Part shown: in pieces, positions 25,815-36,326 of the stretch
Layout: each line of letters starts with the position of its first letter
How positions within the stretch are numbered: the first letter of the stretch is position 1
NCBI GenBank assembly: GCA_913055905.1
Contig: CAJXLB010000001.1
Coordinates: 558,001-622,000, forward strand
Direction of reading: 5' to 3'
Length of the DNA: 64,000 bases
DNA from: an uncultured Winogradskyella sp.
Lineage (GTDB): Bacteria > Bacteroidota > Bacteroidia > Flavobacteriales > Flavobacteriaceae
Position numbers and translations under genes: made by a program
The notes under the pieces: generated by a model
What the model was told of the DNA's origin: nothing
Seen by the model: the letters and a program-made list of their open reading frames with translations, nothing else
Databases searched by the model: none

Positions 25815-28196
25815 ATGAAGCAATGGGCCATAGTTATCTTATGGATTTTTGTCGGTTTCAGTAATCTTCTGCAAGGTCAAAATTTTTCGGCTTTATGGCA
25901 ATCCCATTACTCCTACAATACTATTGTTGATGTTGTAAGTTCGGATGATGCGATTTATGCAGCAGCTCAGAATGCTATTTTTAAATATGATCCCTTAACT
26001 GATGATCTGGAAACCATTACTACGGTAGAGGGACTGGCTGGTGAGCAAATAACTACAATATATTACAGCAATGACTTTGACTATCTCCTCATTGGTTATG
26101 AAACGGGATTGATGGAATTATACTCGGTTTCAGAGGAGTCTGTCTTAACAATTGTTGACATTTTAGATCAGGATAATATCACACCTATAAACAAACGGAT
26201 TAATCATTTTTTTGAAAATGAAGGCTTAATTTATATTTCTACCGATTATGGTATTTCAGTTTATGACTTAGACCGTTTGGAGTTTGGGGATACTTACTTT
26301 ATCGGAAATGGAGGCACTCAAGTCAGCGTAAACCAAGTCGCCATTCAAGGTAGCAACATCTACGCCGCTTGTTCCAACAATAATGGCTTAAAAATAGCAG
26401 ATCTTAATAGTCCTAATCTAATTGACTTTGAGGAGTGGAGCATCCTTATTCCTGGAAGTTTTGTTACGGCCAACCCTTTTAACAATAGCGTCTATGCCGT
26501 AAGGAGTAACAGGGAGTTGTTTGAGATAGACCAGAGCACCTTTAATTCTATAGCAACCTTAGAGGCATTACCTTTAGATAGCGAGTCAAACGCTAACAAC
26601 TTAATATTTGCGACAGCTGCTGCTGTTTATATTTACAACACTAATTTGATTTTGGACAACACATTTGTACCGAATGAAGAATTTGATACCAGCTTTTCTT
26701 CTGCTACCATTCAAGGCACATTTGTATATATTGGAAGCCAAGATTTTGGAGTTCTAACAAATATTTCTTCAGGTTCAGAGTATATAGATATAAAACCAAA
26801 TGGTCCTTTATTTAATGAAACTTTTAGACTAAATGCAGAAACAGGCACGGTTTGGGCGTCTTTCGGTGATTATACGGAGTCGTTCAATCCTTCACCTACA
26901 AGGGCAAGAGGAATTAGTTATTACAGGGACGAGGAATGGTTCAGCATTCCTTTTGACAGTTTGTTAGGGGCTAGAAATCTCAATACTATTTCTATTAACC
27001 CTTTTAATAATAATCAACTATTTATCAGCTCATTCCAAGATGGGATTTTACAGATTGATAATTTTGAATCTACGGTTCTTTACAATGAAAGCAATAGTGG
27101 TTTGGAATCCTTAGTAGTACCTAATGCGCCAAATGTGGTGAGTATACGAGTAAGCGCTTCCACTTTCGATACCAATGGCGTATTGTGGTCCTTAACATCA
27201 AGAGCACCAAACCCACTTAAATCATATGATCCGTCTACAGGTAATTGGCAAGGCTACGATTTTTCCAGTATTTATAACGACCCACTTACTGGAGAATTTG
27301 GGTTTTACGATATAGATATAGATAACACAGGAACTAAATGGATTGGTGGTTATTCTAATGGTCTCTATGCTTTCAATGAGAGTATTTCCAATAATCCTTT
27401 AAGAACCTTAAGTACCGAAGAGCAAAATGTACCCTTTCCGCGTATTACCTCTTTGGCTGTAGATAACAGGAACCAACTTTGGGTAGGAACCTTTACTGGT
27501 TTACGGGTGCTTTTTAATACAGCCGGGTTTTATGATAATCCTAATCCAAGCCTTAGTTCTATAATCGTTTTAGAAGATGGTATTCCGCAAGAACTTCTTG
27601 CAGGACAGACCATTTCAGATATTGAAGTAGATGGCTCTAATAACAAATGGGTGGGAACTGTAGACTCTGGATTGTTCTATTTTTCGCCAGATGGGCAAAA
27701 TACCATTTACCATTTTACTACCGATAATTCTCCTTTGCCGTCAAATAGAATTATTGATGTGTCCATAAATCCACAGGACGGCTCCGTATTTATTGCAACG
27801 ACAAGAGGGTTACTTTCCTTTAGAGCAGGAGGATCTCAACCAGAAGAATCTTTAGACCAAGCTTACGTCTATCCTAACCCAGTGAGGCCAGAATACAATC
27901 TGTTGGGCTCTAACGATTTAAATGATATTACAAAAGGGATAAAAATAACTGGCCTAACCGAACGCGTTAATATAAAGATTACCGATATCGAAGGCAATTT
28001 GGTGGCTGAAGCCCAGTCTAATGTAAATCTCAGGTCCTCAGCGGCTAATTACAATTTTGCTATTGATGGTGGTACGGCCATATGGAATGGGAAAAATCTA
28101 GCAAACGCAGTGGTGAGGTCTGGTGTTTACCTCATTCTAATTTCAGATTTAGATACATTTGAGACCAAGGTCCTAAAAGTGTTAATCATTAGATAA
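25815..28196 (+). CDS. porZ: T9SS accessory surface protein PorZ, 793 aa
   Basis: After a signal peptide (cleavage near LLQGQ), two seven-blade-type beta-propeller regions are visible as repeats of Trp/Gly-rich blades (NKRINHFFENEGLIYISTDYGISVYD, WIGGYSNGLYAFNES, NKWVGTVDSGLFYFS). A C-terminal sorting-type Ig-like domain (from AYVYPNPVRPEY) follows. PorZ works at the cell surface in the type IX secretion system, presenting anionic lipopolysaccharide to the sortase PorU. The gene lies 5 bases ahead of recO, a linkage that is common in Flavobacteriaceae. The product name is by family likeness; other propeller proteins are possible. Confidence 0.85.
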   Translation: MKQWAIVILWIFVGFSNLLQGQNFSALWQSHYSYNTIVDVVSSDDAIYAAAQNAIFKYDPLTDDLETITTVEGLAGEQITTIYYSNDFDYLLIGYETGLMELYSVSEESVLTIVDILDQDNITPINKRINHFFENEGLIYISTDYGISVYDLDRLEFGDTYFIGNGGTQVSVNQVAIQGSNIYAACSNNNGLKIADLNSPNLIDFEEWSILIPGSFVTANPFNNSVYAVRSNRELFEIDQSTFNSIATLEALPLDSESNANNLIFATAAAVYIYNTNLILDNTFVPNEEFDTSFSSATIQGTFVYIGSQDFGVLTNISSGSEYIDIKPNGPLFNETFRLNAETGTVWASFGDYTESFNPSPTRARGISYYRDEEWFSIPFDSLLGARNLNTISINPFNNNQLFISSFQDGILQIDNFESTVLYNESNSGLESLVVPNAPNVVSIRVSASTFDTNGVLWSLTSRAPNPLKSYDPSTGNWQGYDFSSIYNDPLTGEFGFYDIDIDNTGTKWIGGYSNGLYAFNESISNNPLRTLSTEEQNVPFPRITSLAVDNRNQLWVGTFTGLRVLFNTAGFYDNPNPSLSSIIVLEDGIPQELLAGQTISDIEVDGSNNKWVGTVDSGLFYFSPDGQNTIYHFTTDNSPLPSNRIIDVSINPQDGSVFIATTRGLLSFRAGGSQPEESLDQAYVYPNPVRPEYNLLGSNDLNDITKGIKITGLTERVNIKITDIEGNLVAEAQSNVNLRSSAANYNFAIDGGTAIWNGKNLANAVVRSGVYLILISDLDTFETKVLKVLIIR

Positions 28197-28201
28197 ACCT
28201 T

Positions 28202-28921
28202 ATGCTTACCAAAAACAGGTGTATTGTACTTTCTAAACTAAAGTATGGCGAAGCCGATCTCATCGTTAAATGCTATACCAAGGAAAGAGGCTTAGTCAGT
28301 TACATTCTCAAAGGAGTTTTAAGCTCTAAAAAATCATCGCGAAAGGTCATCTATTTTCAGCCCTTATCACAGATTGATGTCGAAGAGAAATTCTATCCTA
28401 AAAGAACCTTGCATCACTTTAAGGAAGTAAAGCCTTATTACATTTACAGGAGCTTACATACCAATATTTACAAAAGCGCTATTGTTTTGTTCCTGTCAGA
28501 AATCTTAAGTTTTGCTCTTAACGAAGAGGAAAAGAATGAAGGGTTGTATTCCTTTATTGAAACGGCATTACAATATTTAGACGAAGAAGACAATTATGCC
28601 AATTTTCATCTGTTGTTTATGCTGAAGCTTACGCGATACTTAGGGTTTCAACCTGAGCAAGAAAATCAAGGAAGTGATTATTTTAATCTTCAATCAGGAG
28701 TGTTTGAACATGCAGATAACGGCATCTACTCCATCTCAGGGACTAATTTAACCCTTTTAAAACGGCTGTTAGGCACAAATTTTGATGCTTTAGGACAGTT
28801 GAAAATCAAATCAGAACAACGGCAATCATTTTTGAATATGCTATTGTTTTATTTTGAATTACATTTGGAAGGCTTTAAAAAACCGAAGTCTTTACAGGTC
28901 CTTAATGATGTGTTTCATTAA
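28202..28921 (+). CDS. recO: DNA repair protein RecO, 239 aa
   Basis: RecO loads RecA at gaps with RecR in recombinational repair. The N-terminal OB fold is clear (IVLSKLKYGEADLIVKCYTKERGLVSYILKG), then a helical domain with KSAIVLFLSEILSFAL. As in other Bacteroidota, the C-terminal Cys4 zinc knuckle of enteric RecO is absent. It starts 5 bases after porZ and is followed 19 bases later by a TonB receptor gene, so all three may be on one mRNA. Confidence 0.92.
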   Translation: MLTKNRCIVLSKLKYGEADLIVKCYTKERGLVSYILKGVLSSKKSSRKVIYFQPLSQIDVEEKFYPKRTLHHFKEVKPYYIYRSLHTNIYKSAIVLFLSEILSFALNEEEKNEGLYSFIETALQYLDEEDNYANFHLLFMLKLTRYLGFQPEQENQGSDYFNLQSGVFEHADNGIYSISGTNLTLLKRLLGTNFDALGQLKIKSEQRQSFLNMLLFYFELHLEGFKKPKSLQVLNDVFH

Positions 28922-28940
28922 GTTTTTAGCACGTTATAAT

Positions 28941-31373
28941 ATGCAATTTAAATGTAACTATAGGGTTGTAAAACTCAGTTTAGTTTTAGTGTTTTTCCTT
29001 CAATTGGCAGTGGGACAGCAAGCAACTGTTTTAGAAGTTGAAACCAATGTGCCTATTCCTAATGTTACCATATACAATAGCGATAAAACTAAGGTTGTAT
29101 ATACCAATATAAACGGAAAAGTAAGTATAGACATTTTTGATGCCAACGAGATTCTGTATTTCGACAACTTTTTATACAAGAGCATTGAAACAACAAAGGC
29201 TGAACTTGCTTCAACAAACTTCAAGATTTATCTGGAACCAACCGTAGAGAGTTTGACCCAGATTGTTCTATCCGCTTCTAAATTTGAACAGCGTAAACGC
29301 GACATTCCCCAAACCATAATTAGCTTGGATGCCAAGGATATTGTTTTTGCAAATCCGCAAACAAGTGCAGACCTGCTCGATAATTCAGGCAATATTTTTA
29401 TTCAGAAAAGCCAATTGGGTGGTGGCAGCCCCATGATAAGGGGTTTCTCAACCAATAGATTGCTTATAACCGTTGATGGTGTAAGGATGAACAATGCTAT
29501 TTTTAGAGGCGGAAATATTCAAAACGTTATTTCCATCGATCCTTTGGCCGTTGATCATACCGAAGTGACCCTTGGTGCTGGATCGGTTATTTACGGAAGT
29601 GATGCCATTGGTGGTGTAATGAGTTTTTACACCAAAAAACCAGAACTTGCCCAAGATGAAAATCCCATACTTAAAGCTGGACTAATGACGCGATTTTCCA
29701 CCGCCAATAATGAAAAAACAGGTCATGTAGACTTTAATGTAGGCTATGAAAAATGGGGCTTTCTCACCAATGTAACCTATACTGATTTTGATGACCTAAG
29801 AATGGGAAGTCATGGTCCAGTAGAATATTTGAGAACGGCATACGTTGTGCGGTCCAATGGCCAAGATATCCTAGTTCAAAACCCAGACCCAGAACTGCAA
29901 ATACCGACAGGCTATGACCAAATAAACTTGATGCAAAAGATACGCTACAAGCCCATGGAGAACTTAAATTTTGATTTGGGACTTTATTTTACCACAACAT
30001 CAGATTTTCCAAGGTATGATAGGCTCATAAGGCCAGATGGCGATGGCCTGCGCTCCGCAGAATGGGATTATGGCCCACAGCAGTGGTTTATGGGTAATTT
30101 TCAAGTGACCAAACAAAGTAGCTCATCCAACCTTTACGACAAGTTTCAAGCTAATGCTGCTTATCAGAATTTTAAGGAAAGCCGAATCGTGAGACGGTTC
30201 CAATCCCCCTTAAGGGAAGTGCGCAAGGAGAATGTTGATGTCTTTTCGTTTAATCTTGATTTTGAAAAGCGATTGACCGCTAAAACAAGTTTTTCGTATG
30301 GCTTGGAATATGTTTTTAATGCCGTTGGTTCAGAAAGTAGGGAAGAAGACATTATTCAAGGTACAAGTGAACCCAATGTAACCCGCTATCCAGACGGTTC
30401 AACCTGGCAATCTGCTGCGGCTTATGCCAACTTTAAATATAGAGCGAATCCAAAATTTGTATTTCAGTCTGGGTTGAGGTACAATCAAATAAGTGCCAGG
30501 GCTAATTTTGATGCGAATAATGCGTTCTTAAACCTGCCGTTTGATACGTCTGAAATTAACACAGGAGCCCTAACAGGTTCTGCTGGTATTTCATGGTTTC
30601 CCAGCGAACTCATTCAATGGAAGTTTAACCTTTCTACGGCCTTTAGAGCGCCAAATATTGATGATTTAGGGAAGGTATTCGATTCTGAACCTGGATCAGT
30701 AGTCATACCAAATAATAACTTGGATGCCGAATATGCTTATGGAGGTGAGTTAGGACTTCTCTTGAATTTTGAGAACAAGGTCCTTTTGGATTTAGGAACC
30801 TATTACACCTTTTTAGACAATGCCCTAATTAGAAGGAATGCTGAGCTTAATGGCGAAACAGAAATAATCTATGATGGCGAGTTAAGCACGGTGCAATCTG
30901 TTCAAAATGCTTCGAAAGCTTGGATTTATGGCTTTGAGGTTGGAGCTGAGGTTAATTTTTCGGAAGCCTTAAAATTGCGTTCCCAATATAATGTTATTGG
31001 CGGTACCGAAGATAATAATGGTATAGAAGTTCCTGTAAGACACGTGGCACCAAATTTTGGACGCACCCATTTAATTTGGAACAAGAACAGGCTGCTCTTA
31101 GATGCCTTTGTGGTGTACAATAATGAATTATCATTTAACCAATTGGCACCTTCCGAATTATCTAAGGATTATATCTATGCCAAAGATGACAATGGGAATC
31201 CCTACTCGCCGTCTTGGTACACCCTTAATTTGCGTTCCCAATATACGTTTTCCGAAAAGTTTAATGTAACCTTGGGCCTCGAGAACATTACGGACCAACG
31301 CTACAGACCTTATTCCTCTGGGATAGCAGCTCCTGGAAGAAATTTTATTATATCAGCCCAATACACACCATAA
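28941..31373 (+). CDS. TonB-dependent receptor, haem/haemoglobin-type, 810 aa
   Basis: The ATG at 28941 (MQFKCNYRVVKLSLVLVFF) gives a proper signal peptide cleaved near AVGQ; the longer frame from 28854 overlaps recO and is not used. A short carboxypeptidase-regulatory-like domain (ATVLEVETNVPIPNVTI, about 25-110) precedes the plug, with RGFSTNRLLITVDGVRMNNAIFRGG, then a 22-strand barrel ending in FIISAQYTP. The plug sequence is closest in feel to haemin/haemoglobin receptors, but the ligand is inference. It follows recO closely and ends at a shared terminator. Confidence 0.88.
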   Translation: MQFKCNYRVVKLSLVLVFFLQLAVGQQATVLEVETNVPIPNVTIYNSDKTKVVYTNINGKVSIDIFDANEILYFDNFLYKSIETTKAELASTNFKIYLEPTVESLTQIVLSASKFEQRKRDIPQTIISLDAKDIVFANPQTSADLLDNSGNIFIQKSQLGGGSPMIRGFSTNRLLITVDGVRMNNAIFRGGNIQNVISIDPLAVDHTEVTLGAGSVIYGSDAIGGVMSFYTKKPELAQDENPILKAGLMTRFSTANNEKTGHVDFNVGYEKWGFLTNVTYTDFDDLRMGSHGPVEYLRTAYVVRSNGQDILVQNPDPELQIPTGYDQINLMQKIRYKPMENLNFDLGLYFTTTSDFPRYDRLIRPDGDGLRSAEWDYGPQQWFMGNFQVTKQSSSSNLYDKFQANAAYQNFKESRIVRRFQSPLREVRKENVDVFSFNLDFEKRLTAKTSFSYGLEYVFNAVGSESREEDIIQGTSEPNVTRYPDGSTWQSAAAYANFKYRANPKFVFQSGLRYNQISARANFDANNAFLNLPFDTSEINTGALTGSAGISWFPSELIQWKFNLSTAFRAPNIDDLGKVFDSEPGSVVIPNNNLDAEYAYGGELGLLLNFENKVLLDLGTYYTFLDNALIRRNAELNGETEIIYDGELSTVQSVQNASKAWIYGFEVGAEVNFSEALKLRSQYNVIGGTEDNNGIEVPVRHVAPNFGRTHLIWNKNRLLLDAFVVYNNELSFNQLAPSELSKDYIYAKDDNGNPYSPSWYTLNLRSQYTFSEKFNVTLGLENITDQRYRPYSSGIAAPGRNFIISAQYTP

Positions 31374-31374
31374 A

Positions 31375-31399
31375 AAAAGCCTTAAGAATTAAGGCTTTT
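31375..31399. terminator. Bidirectional terminator
   Basis: A perfect 11-bp stem, AAAAGCCTTAA (31375-31385) and TTAAGGCTTTT (31389-31399), lies between two converging genes, with A and T runs on both sides so it can end both transcripts. Confidence 0.88.
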
Positions 31400-31409
31400 A
31401 ATGTTTTAT

Positions 31410-34400
31410 CTAGTTGCGTTTAATGGCTTTTTTGGTAATTATTTGGCCGTTGGACAATTCCACTTGTGCAATATAGGCGGCTTTGGAGAGTGTTTCCAAA
31501 TTATAGATTTCAGCAGAACTAGAGCCAGGAAGTCTGTAGATTTCCCGTCCTATTACATCCAATATCACCACCTCTTTTATCGTATGGTTTTTTGCAATGC
31601 TAAACTCCACGAGTCCGTTACCTAACTCCACAATTTTAAGATCATTGGGTTTGATGTCAAATTCGTTTGTGCTCAGGGCATTGTCTTGGAAAACAATCTC
31701 AAATCTATCATTGAATTCCCCTGCTTCTGAGGTGAAGGTGTAGTCGGACTCCTTTAAATTATGTATAGTATTTAGGAGCTTGTCTTTAAGGTAAATAGGA
31801 TTTTCGCTTAAGAACTGACCTTGATACTGAGAAACAGAAAATGTATAAATAGTTGATTCCAATATAGATGTTTTAAATCCTACTGGAATAACTTCATCTG
31901 GGTTCAAACTAGAGGTGTTTTTAGCTTGAATAGCAAAGACTTTATCTATATCTGGAATCGATGTATAAATCAATGAGTATACATCTGATGCTCCATTCCT
32001 TTGGGCATCAAAATACATACCATCATATCCATTAGAAGCATTATCTACATAACCGATAAGAATTTGGCTAAAAACACCGTTATCAGATGTTAGATTAATC
32101 CACAACTTATTGTCTGAATTTGGTGAAGTCCTAAAAAACTGATTATTATCGCCTCTTACCCTCATGCCATTATTGAAAACCACATTGGCTGTCCTAATAT
32201 TTCCACTTAGTATTGAAGAGGTTGCATTGTCATCCATAGCCACGAAGAACCCTTGTCCAGATGGTATAAAACGATTTGGTAGTGTTTCTCCAGTACCTTG
32301 TTCTTCTGAAGGTGTAACCGTACCTATCCCGTTTATAATAACATAGTCTGAAGCTAAGAAGTTAAGATTTTCATTGCCATTATTGTTGGCGTCAGGAGGG
32401 GAATTATGAGACCACATATAAACAGCACCTTCTATGGTTCCAGTCACTGAACCATTAGGGTTAGTGGTACTATAAAAATTTTCCTCAAAAAAGAGATCAA
32501 CGTCTATTGCTGAAGGGTATGGGTTTCCTATAAAGTTCCAATTATTATCATCTGGTTCATCATCATTTCTATAAATTGGCGGGTCTATAACTCCATTATT
32601 GAACAAGCCAGAAAATGTATATCTTATACCACATCCTGGACATCCTGGGGTGCTCGCAAAAATTAAAGGGTCATGTGTTGATGCGTAACCAACACCTGGT
32701 GTCATTATTCCAGAAGCTAATTGCCAAGCGTCACCATTATCGTCGATGTCGTCCTGACCATTAGCAGTTGCATTGTTATTGCCTACCTCAGCGGTTGCAT
32801 CTAAATAGTTTTGTGCATTAAACCAAAACCTTCTATCGGGATTAGAATTATCCAAACCGTCTTCAATGGTTTCATTGGAAACTGGGGAACTCCAGTATGT
32901 GTATTCGAACCAATCATTTGCAGGTGCTGTAATTTTACTCACATTTAAGTTGTTGGGATTATCTGCACTGACGTTACCCAAATCATTATTCTGCACGAAT
33001 GAGCCTTGCGGTTCAATATTAATACCACCACTTGAGAGATTGTTAACTGTTAAATCGTTTTGAACTTCTACATAAGTTCCATTCTCAATAAAAAGAGTAA
33101 CATTATCATTAAGAACTAAGTTACAGGCACTAAAACTCGTTTGAACACCACCTATACCAGTAGAGTAGTTACCATCTAAAACTACGTTAGTACTTAAATT
33201 TGGCAAGGTATTCTGTGCTGTGCCGTCGTTCCAATTCCAGTTAGTTCCATCCCAAGTCGCGGTGCTTATTGTGATTTGAACCGCATCTGAAGCTGTATAA
33301 CAAGTAGCGTCATCTTCTCTTACTTGGCAATAAAACTGGTAATCTGCGACACTAGCTGCATCTGTGATGACTAAGTTGGCTGTATCAGCACCATTATAAA
33401 TGCCACCATTGGTAATAAGTTGCCATCCAGAACCTGCGTTTGCAGGGTCATAAGCATACCAAACATATTCTAAAGGATTGCCTAATGGAAATCCTTCTGT
33501 TGCAGTTACTGAAATAGTGACCTCATTGCAACTGGTTGTGCTAGAAGAGATTCCTGTTACAGTAGGAGGTACACCGGTAGAAAAGTCAAAATTGCCAATA
33601 TCTGAATAATCATTTTCAGAACAGTCTGTCCAATCCACATAAGTCCAGTCGGCAAGATTAAATACCGTGTTTGGTAATGTTGCGGCATCATCATTTCTTG
33701 TAAAGACAACACCTTCAGAGTCAATCCCCAAAGGATCTGCCCAAGTATCAGATAAATAAGTTCCCCAAGAATCTATATGGGTTGTGCCATTGAATAGACG
33801 AATATGATCATCACTATTTACTCCAAAATTTATGCCTCCAGAGCCCGATTGGTCAGCCAATGAACCATCTGAACCAGGTATACCTGTACAATTAGATCCC
33901 GTACTCACTTCAAGTACATAAGTATCTCCTGAATTTAGGTTAACAGCATTTAGAGTAGTTGACCCTCCGTTTTCTGTAGCACTTCCGTTATTAAAGAACT
34001 GTACACTGTAGGTGCCTAAATTAATAGGAACACCTGTGCCGTTATAGATTTCAACATAGGTAAGGCCACCAGTATTGGCATCTGTAACCTCGGATATGAA
34101 TAGTTCCGTTGGTGTGGTACCACCTGTACCTTCGCATGAGCCAATTGCGTTATCTATGACGGTGAATAAATCATTACTAACGCAACCTAGGTTGTTGGTA
34201 ACAGTGATATTTCCAGTAACTGAATTTGCTGGAATCGTTATTTCTATTTCAGTGCCAGATATTACGGTGTAGGCTAGGTTTACGCCTCCAAATTCTACAG
34301 TAGTCGTTCCGCCCAAATCACTACCTGTTATAGTAACAACGGTATTGTCAGGGCCAGTTAACGGTGTTAAGGTGTTGGTCGTGGCATCGCAAATTCCTGT

Positions 34401-36239
34401 ACCTTCTATGGCAAACTCAAATGTGTTTTCATCTGGGTCATCACTGGTAATACGCACTGTAGCTGTGCGCGTAATTGCCGCAGAAGGAGCGAAGGTAACA
34501 TCAAAAACAATGAGGTTGTTAGGAGCTATACTGTAAGCCAAACCAGGCGGTGGTAGAGTTAAGGTAAAGTCTCCTGCACCGCCAATAATTTGAATATTGG
34601 ACACATTTAAATCTACTGTTCCTGTATTTTGAATTCTAAAGGATTTGGTCTGGGAGTTACCAATAATAGTATTTGAAAAACGTGTGTTATCTAAAAAACT
34701 TGGTGTGACATCGTTATTGCTAATATCTGGGAAGGAACCTAGGTCACCTTCAACATTAATATCTGGTTCTACCGCAGAACAAGGAGAAATTAAACTGTTC
34801 GTTCCTGGGCTACCACCATCTATGACCTCTTGCCAATTGTTATCTGTATTTGAATTATCAAGTGCTGTATCAATAATATGCAAAGAGGCACCATTGCCAT
34901 CTGCACCATCAGCATCATCGTAGGTCACAGAATCGATTGTAGTTGTGCCATCTGAAGCGATCAAAGAAATTGTTGCTGTAGTATTATTTTCGAGATTGTC
35001 AGTGTTATTTGTTGACGCATCGATACCATAATCAGGTATAAACGGACAAAACCCTAGTGTTCCATTACCATTGTTATAGGTACCATCACCATTACTTCCC
35101 AAGGACACGGTTATGCAATCGCCATCGGCAATTACGGCTCCAGTTGATGGAAATGTAAAAATTGGATTACCCTCGTACTCAATTAAATAATTGTTCAAAA
35201 CCTGGGCTGAACCTGAGACATTGCAAATCTCTATCCACTCATCGTCAAACCCTGCTGTATTGTACATAATTTCTGTAATCACCACATCGGCCAGTACAGG
35301 TGCTTCATCATCTACAATTGTTACTACATGTTGGGTATTTGTACCGAGGGCTGCCGAGTCGCCACCATTAGGATTGGCCAAATTTAACACTATGGTTTCA
35401 TCACCTTCAACCACAACATCATCTGATACAAAAATCCGTAGACATTGGTCTGCACTTGAACCTACAGGAAACGTTAAGGTTGCAGGAAAGCTTATTGCCG
35501 CACCTGAATTATCTTCATAATCGGTTCCGTTAGTTGCCGTCGAAGCACCATCCAATATAATGTCTACTGTCGTTGCAACAGTAGCTGAAGGATTGGTTAT
35601 GCTTGCGCAAACATCAATAAATAAACCATCTTCTGCTAGTGTTGAAGTCGCGCTTGTGAATTCCACCTCAGTAGTGATTACTGCTGGTGTTCCATCTAAG
35701 ACGATATTATCAATAGCACCATAGTCAGGGGCTCCATCTTGTCGTACTAAAATATTAATTCTAACATCGACTACAGCGTTTGGAATAGCTATTGTTTCAG
35801 TAAGCCATCCTCCTGTATTTAGTCCTCCCGACATACCGTCTACTAATAATATGCTACCTTGGCCAATATTATCAAAAAAAACTTCGTATCTAATGTCGTC
35901 ATTGAGATCATAGCCAATAGTATAATAATCAAAAGAGAGGGTTTTATTTTCGTAACCTGATGTGTCAAAATTGGGAAGTGATATGATTTCAAAACCACCG
36001 CCGCCGCAGTTTCCATTTAAGTCACGAATACCCCAGAATTGAGACCCGTCAGATGCTGTAATTCCAGCAAGATTTGTTGAGTAATTCCAGACATCATCAA
36101 AAATTGTACATGGAGGTGTAGAAAAGTTTAAAGGTGTCCAGGTATCTCCACTAGTCTCAAAGCTTTGCTTTGCAATCTGCCCAAACCCAAAAGTAAGGGC
36201 ACAGAAACATAATATAAATGAAAGGTAGCTTTTTATCAT
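31410..36239 (-). CDS. Giant T9SS-secreted multidomain surface protein, 1609 aa
   Basis: The ATG at 36239 (MIKSYLSFILCFC) yields a signal peptide cleaved near FGFGQ. Domains in order: an N-terminal jelly-roll-like segment (about 20-185), a Calx-beta repeat (195-310), a lamin-tail domain (VVITEIMYNTAGFDDEWIEIC, 320-480), an HYDIN/ASPM-type Ig-like 'choice-of-anchor D' domain (500-620), an IPT/TIG domain (TLTPLTGPDNTVVTITG, 630-700), a second lamin-tail domain (TELFISEVTD), a long Asn-rich region, and a C-terminal T9SS sorting domain (about 1530-1609, ending ITKKAIKRN). This is a surface or secreted adhesin-like protein. Mature extracellular delivery via T9SS follows from the CTD family. Confidence 0.88.
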   Translation of the reverse strand: MIKSYLSFILCFCALTFGFGQIAKQSFETSGDTWTPLNFSTPPCTIFDDVWNYSTNLAGITASDGSQFWGIRDLNGNCGGGGFEIISLPNFDTSGYENKTLSFDYYTIGYDLNDDIRYEVFFDNIGQGSILLVDGMSGGLNTGGWLTETIAIPNAVVDVRINILVRQDGAPDYGAIDNIVLDGTPAVITTEVEFTSATSTLAEDGLFIDVCASITNPSATVATTVDIILDGASTATNGTDYEDNSGAAISFPATLTFPVGSSADQCLRIFVSDDVVVEGDETIVLNLANPNGGDSAALGTNTQHVVTIVDDEAPVLADVVITEIMYNTAGFDDEWIEICNVSGSAQVLNNYLIEYEGNPIFTFPSTGAVIADGDCITVSLGSNGDGTYNNGNGTLGFCPFIPDYGIDASTNNTDNLENNTTATISLIASDGTTTIDSVTYDDADGADGNGASLHIIDTALDNSNTDNNWQEVIDGGSPGTNSLISPCSAVEPDINVEGDLGSFPDISNNDVTPSFLDNTRFSNTIIGNSQTKSFRIQNTGTVDLNVSNIQIIGGAGDFTLTLPPPGLAYSIAPNNLIVFDVTFAPSAAITRTATVRITSDDPDENTFEFAIEGTGICDATTNTLTPLTGPDNTVVTITGSDLGGTTTVEFGGVNLAYTVISGTEIEITIPANSVTGNITVTNNLGCVSNDLFTVIDNAIGSCEGTGGTTPTELFISEVTDANTGGLTYVEIYNGTGVPINLGTYSVQFFNNGSATENGGSTTLNAVNLNSGDTYVLEVSTGSNCTGIPGSDGSLADQSGSGGINFGVNSDDHIRLFNGTTHIDSWGTYLSDTWADPLGIDSEGVVFTRNDDAATLPNTVFNLADWTYVDWTDCSENDYSDIGNFDFSTGVPPTVTGISSSTTSCNEVTISVTATEGFPLGNPLEYVWYAYDPANAGSGWQLITNGGIYNGADTANLVITDAASVADYQFYCQVREDDATCYTASDAVQITISTATWDGTNWNWNDGTAQNTLPNLSTNVVLDGNYSTGIGGVQTSFSACNLVLNDNVTLFIENGTYVEVQNDLTVNNLSSGGINIEPQGSFVQNNDLGNVSADNPNNLNVSKITAPANDWFEYTYWSSPVSNETIEDGLDNSNPDRRFWFNAQNYLDATAEVGNNNATANGQDDIDDNGDAWQLASGIMTPGVGYASTHDPLIFASTPGCPGCGIRYTFSGLFNNGVIDPPIYRNDDEPDDNNWNFIGNPYPSAIDVDLFFEENFYSTTNPNGSVTGTIEGAVYMWSHNSPPDANNNGNENLNFLASDYVIINGIGTVTPSEEQGTGETLPNRFIPSGQGFFVAMDDNATSSILSGNIRTANVVFNNGMRVRGDNNQFFRTSPNSDNKLWINLTSDNGVFSQILIGYVDNASNGYDGMYFDAQRNGASDVYSLIYTSIPDIDKVFAIQAKNTSSLNPDEVIPVGFKTSILESTIYTFSVSQYQGQFLSENPIYLKDKLLNTIHNLKESDYTFTSEAGEFNDRFEIVFQDNALSTNEFDIKPNDLKIVELGNGLVEFSIAKNHTIKEVVILDVIGREIYRLPGSSSAEIYNLETLSKAAYIAQVELSNGQIITKKAIKRN

Positions 36240-36326
36240 AGGGATGTTGCTTAGCAATTAACTACACAAAGATATATCAAATTCCTTGTTATTCAGTGGC
36301 TTGCAAGATAAAGTATTATTAACAAA

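Noticed and set aside
28854-28940. Longer start for the TonB receptor
   Set aside because: It overlaps the 3' end of recO and lacks a signal peptide at its N-terminus.
31410-36239. Several 60-110 residue plus-strand frames in the giant gene (such as 35191-35520)
   Set aside because: They sit inside one intact 1609-residue frame with clear domains; antisense shadows.
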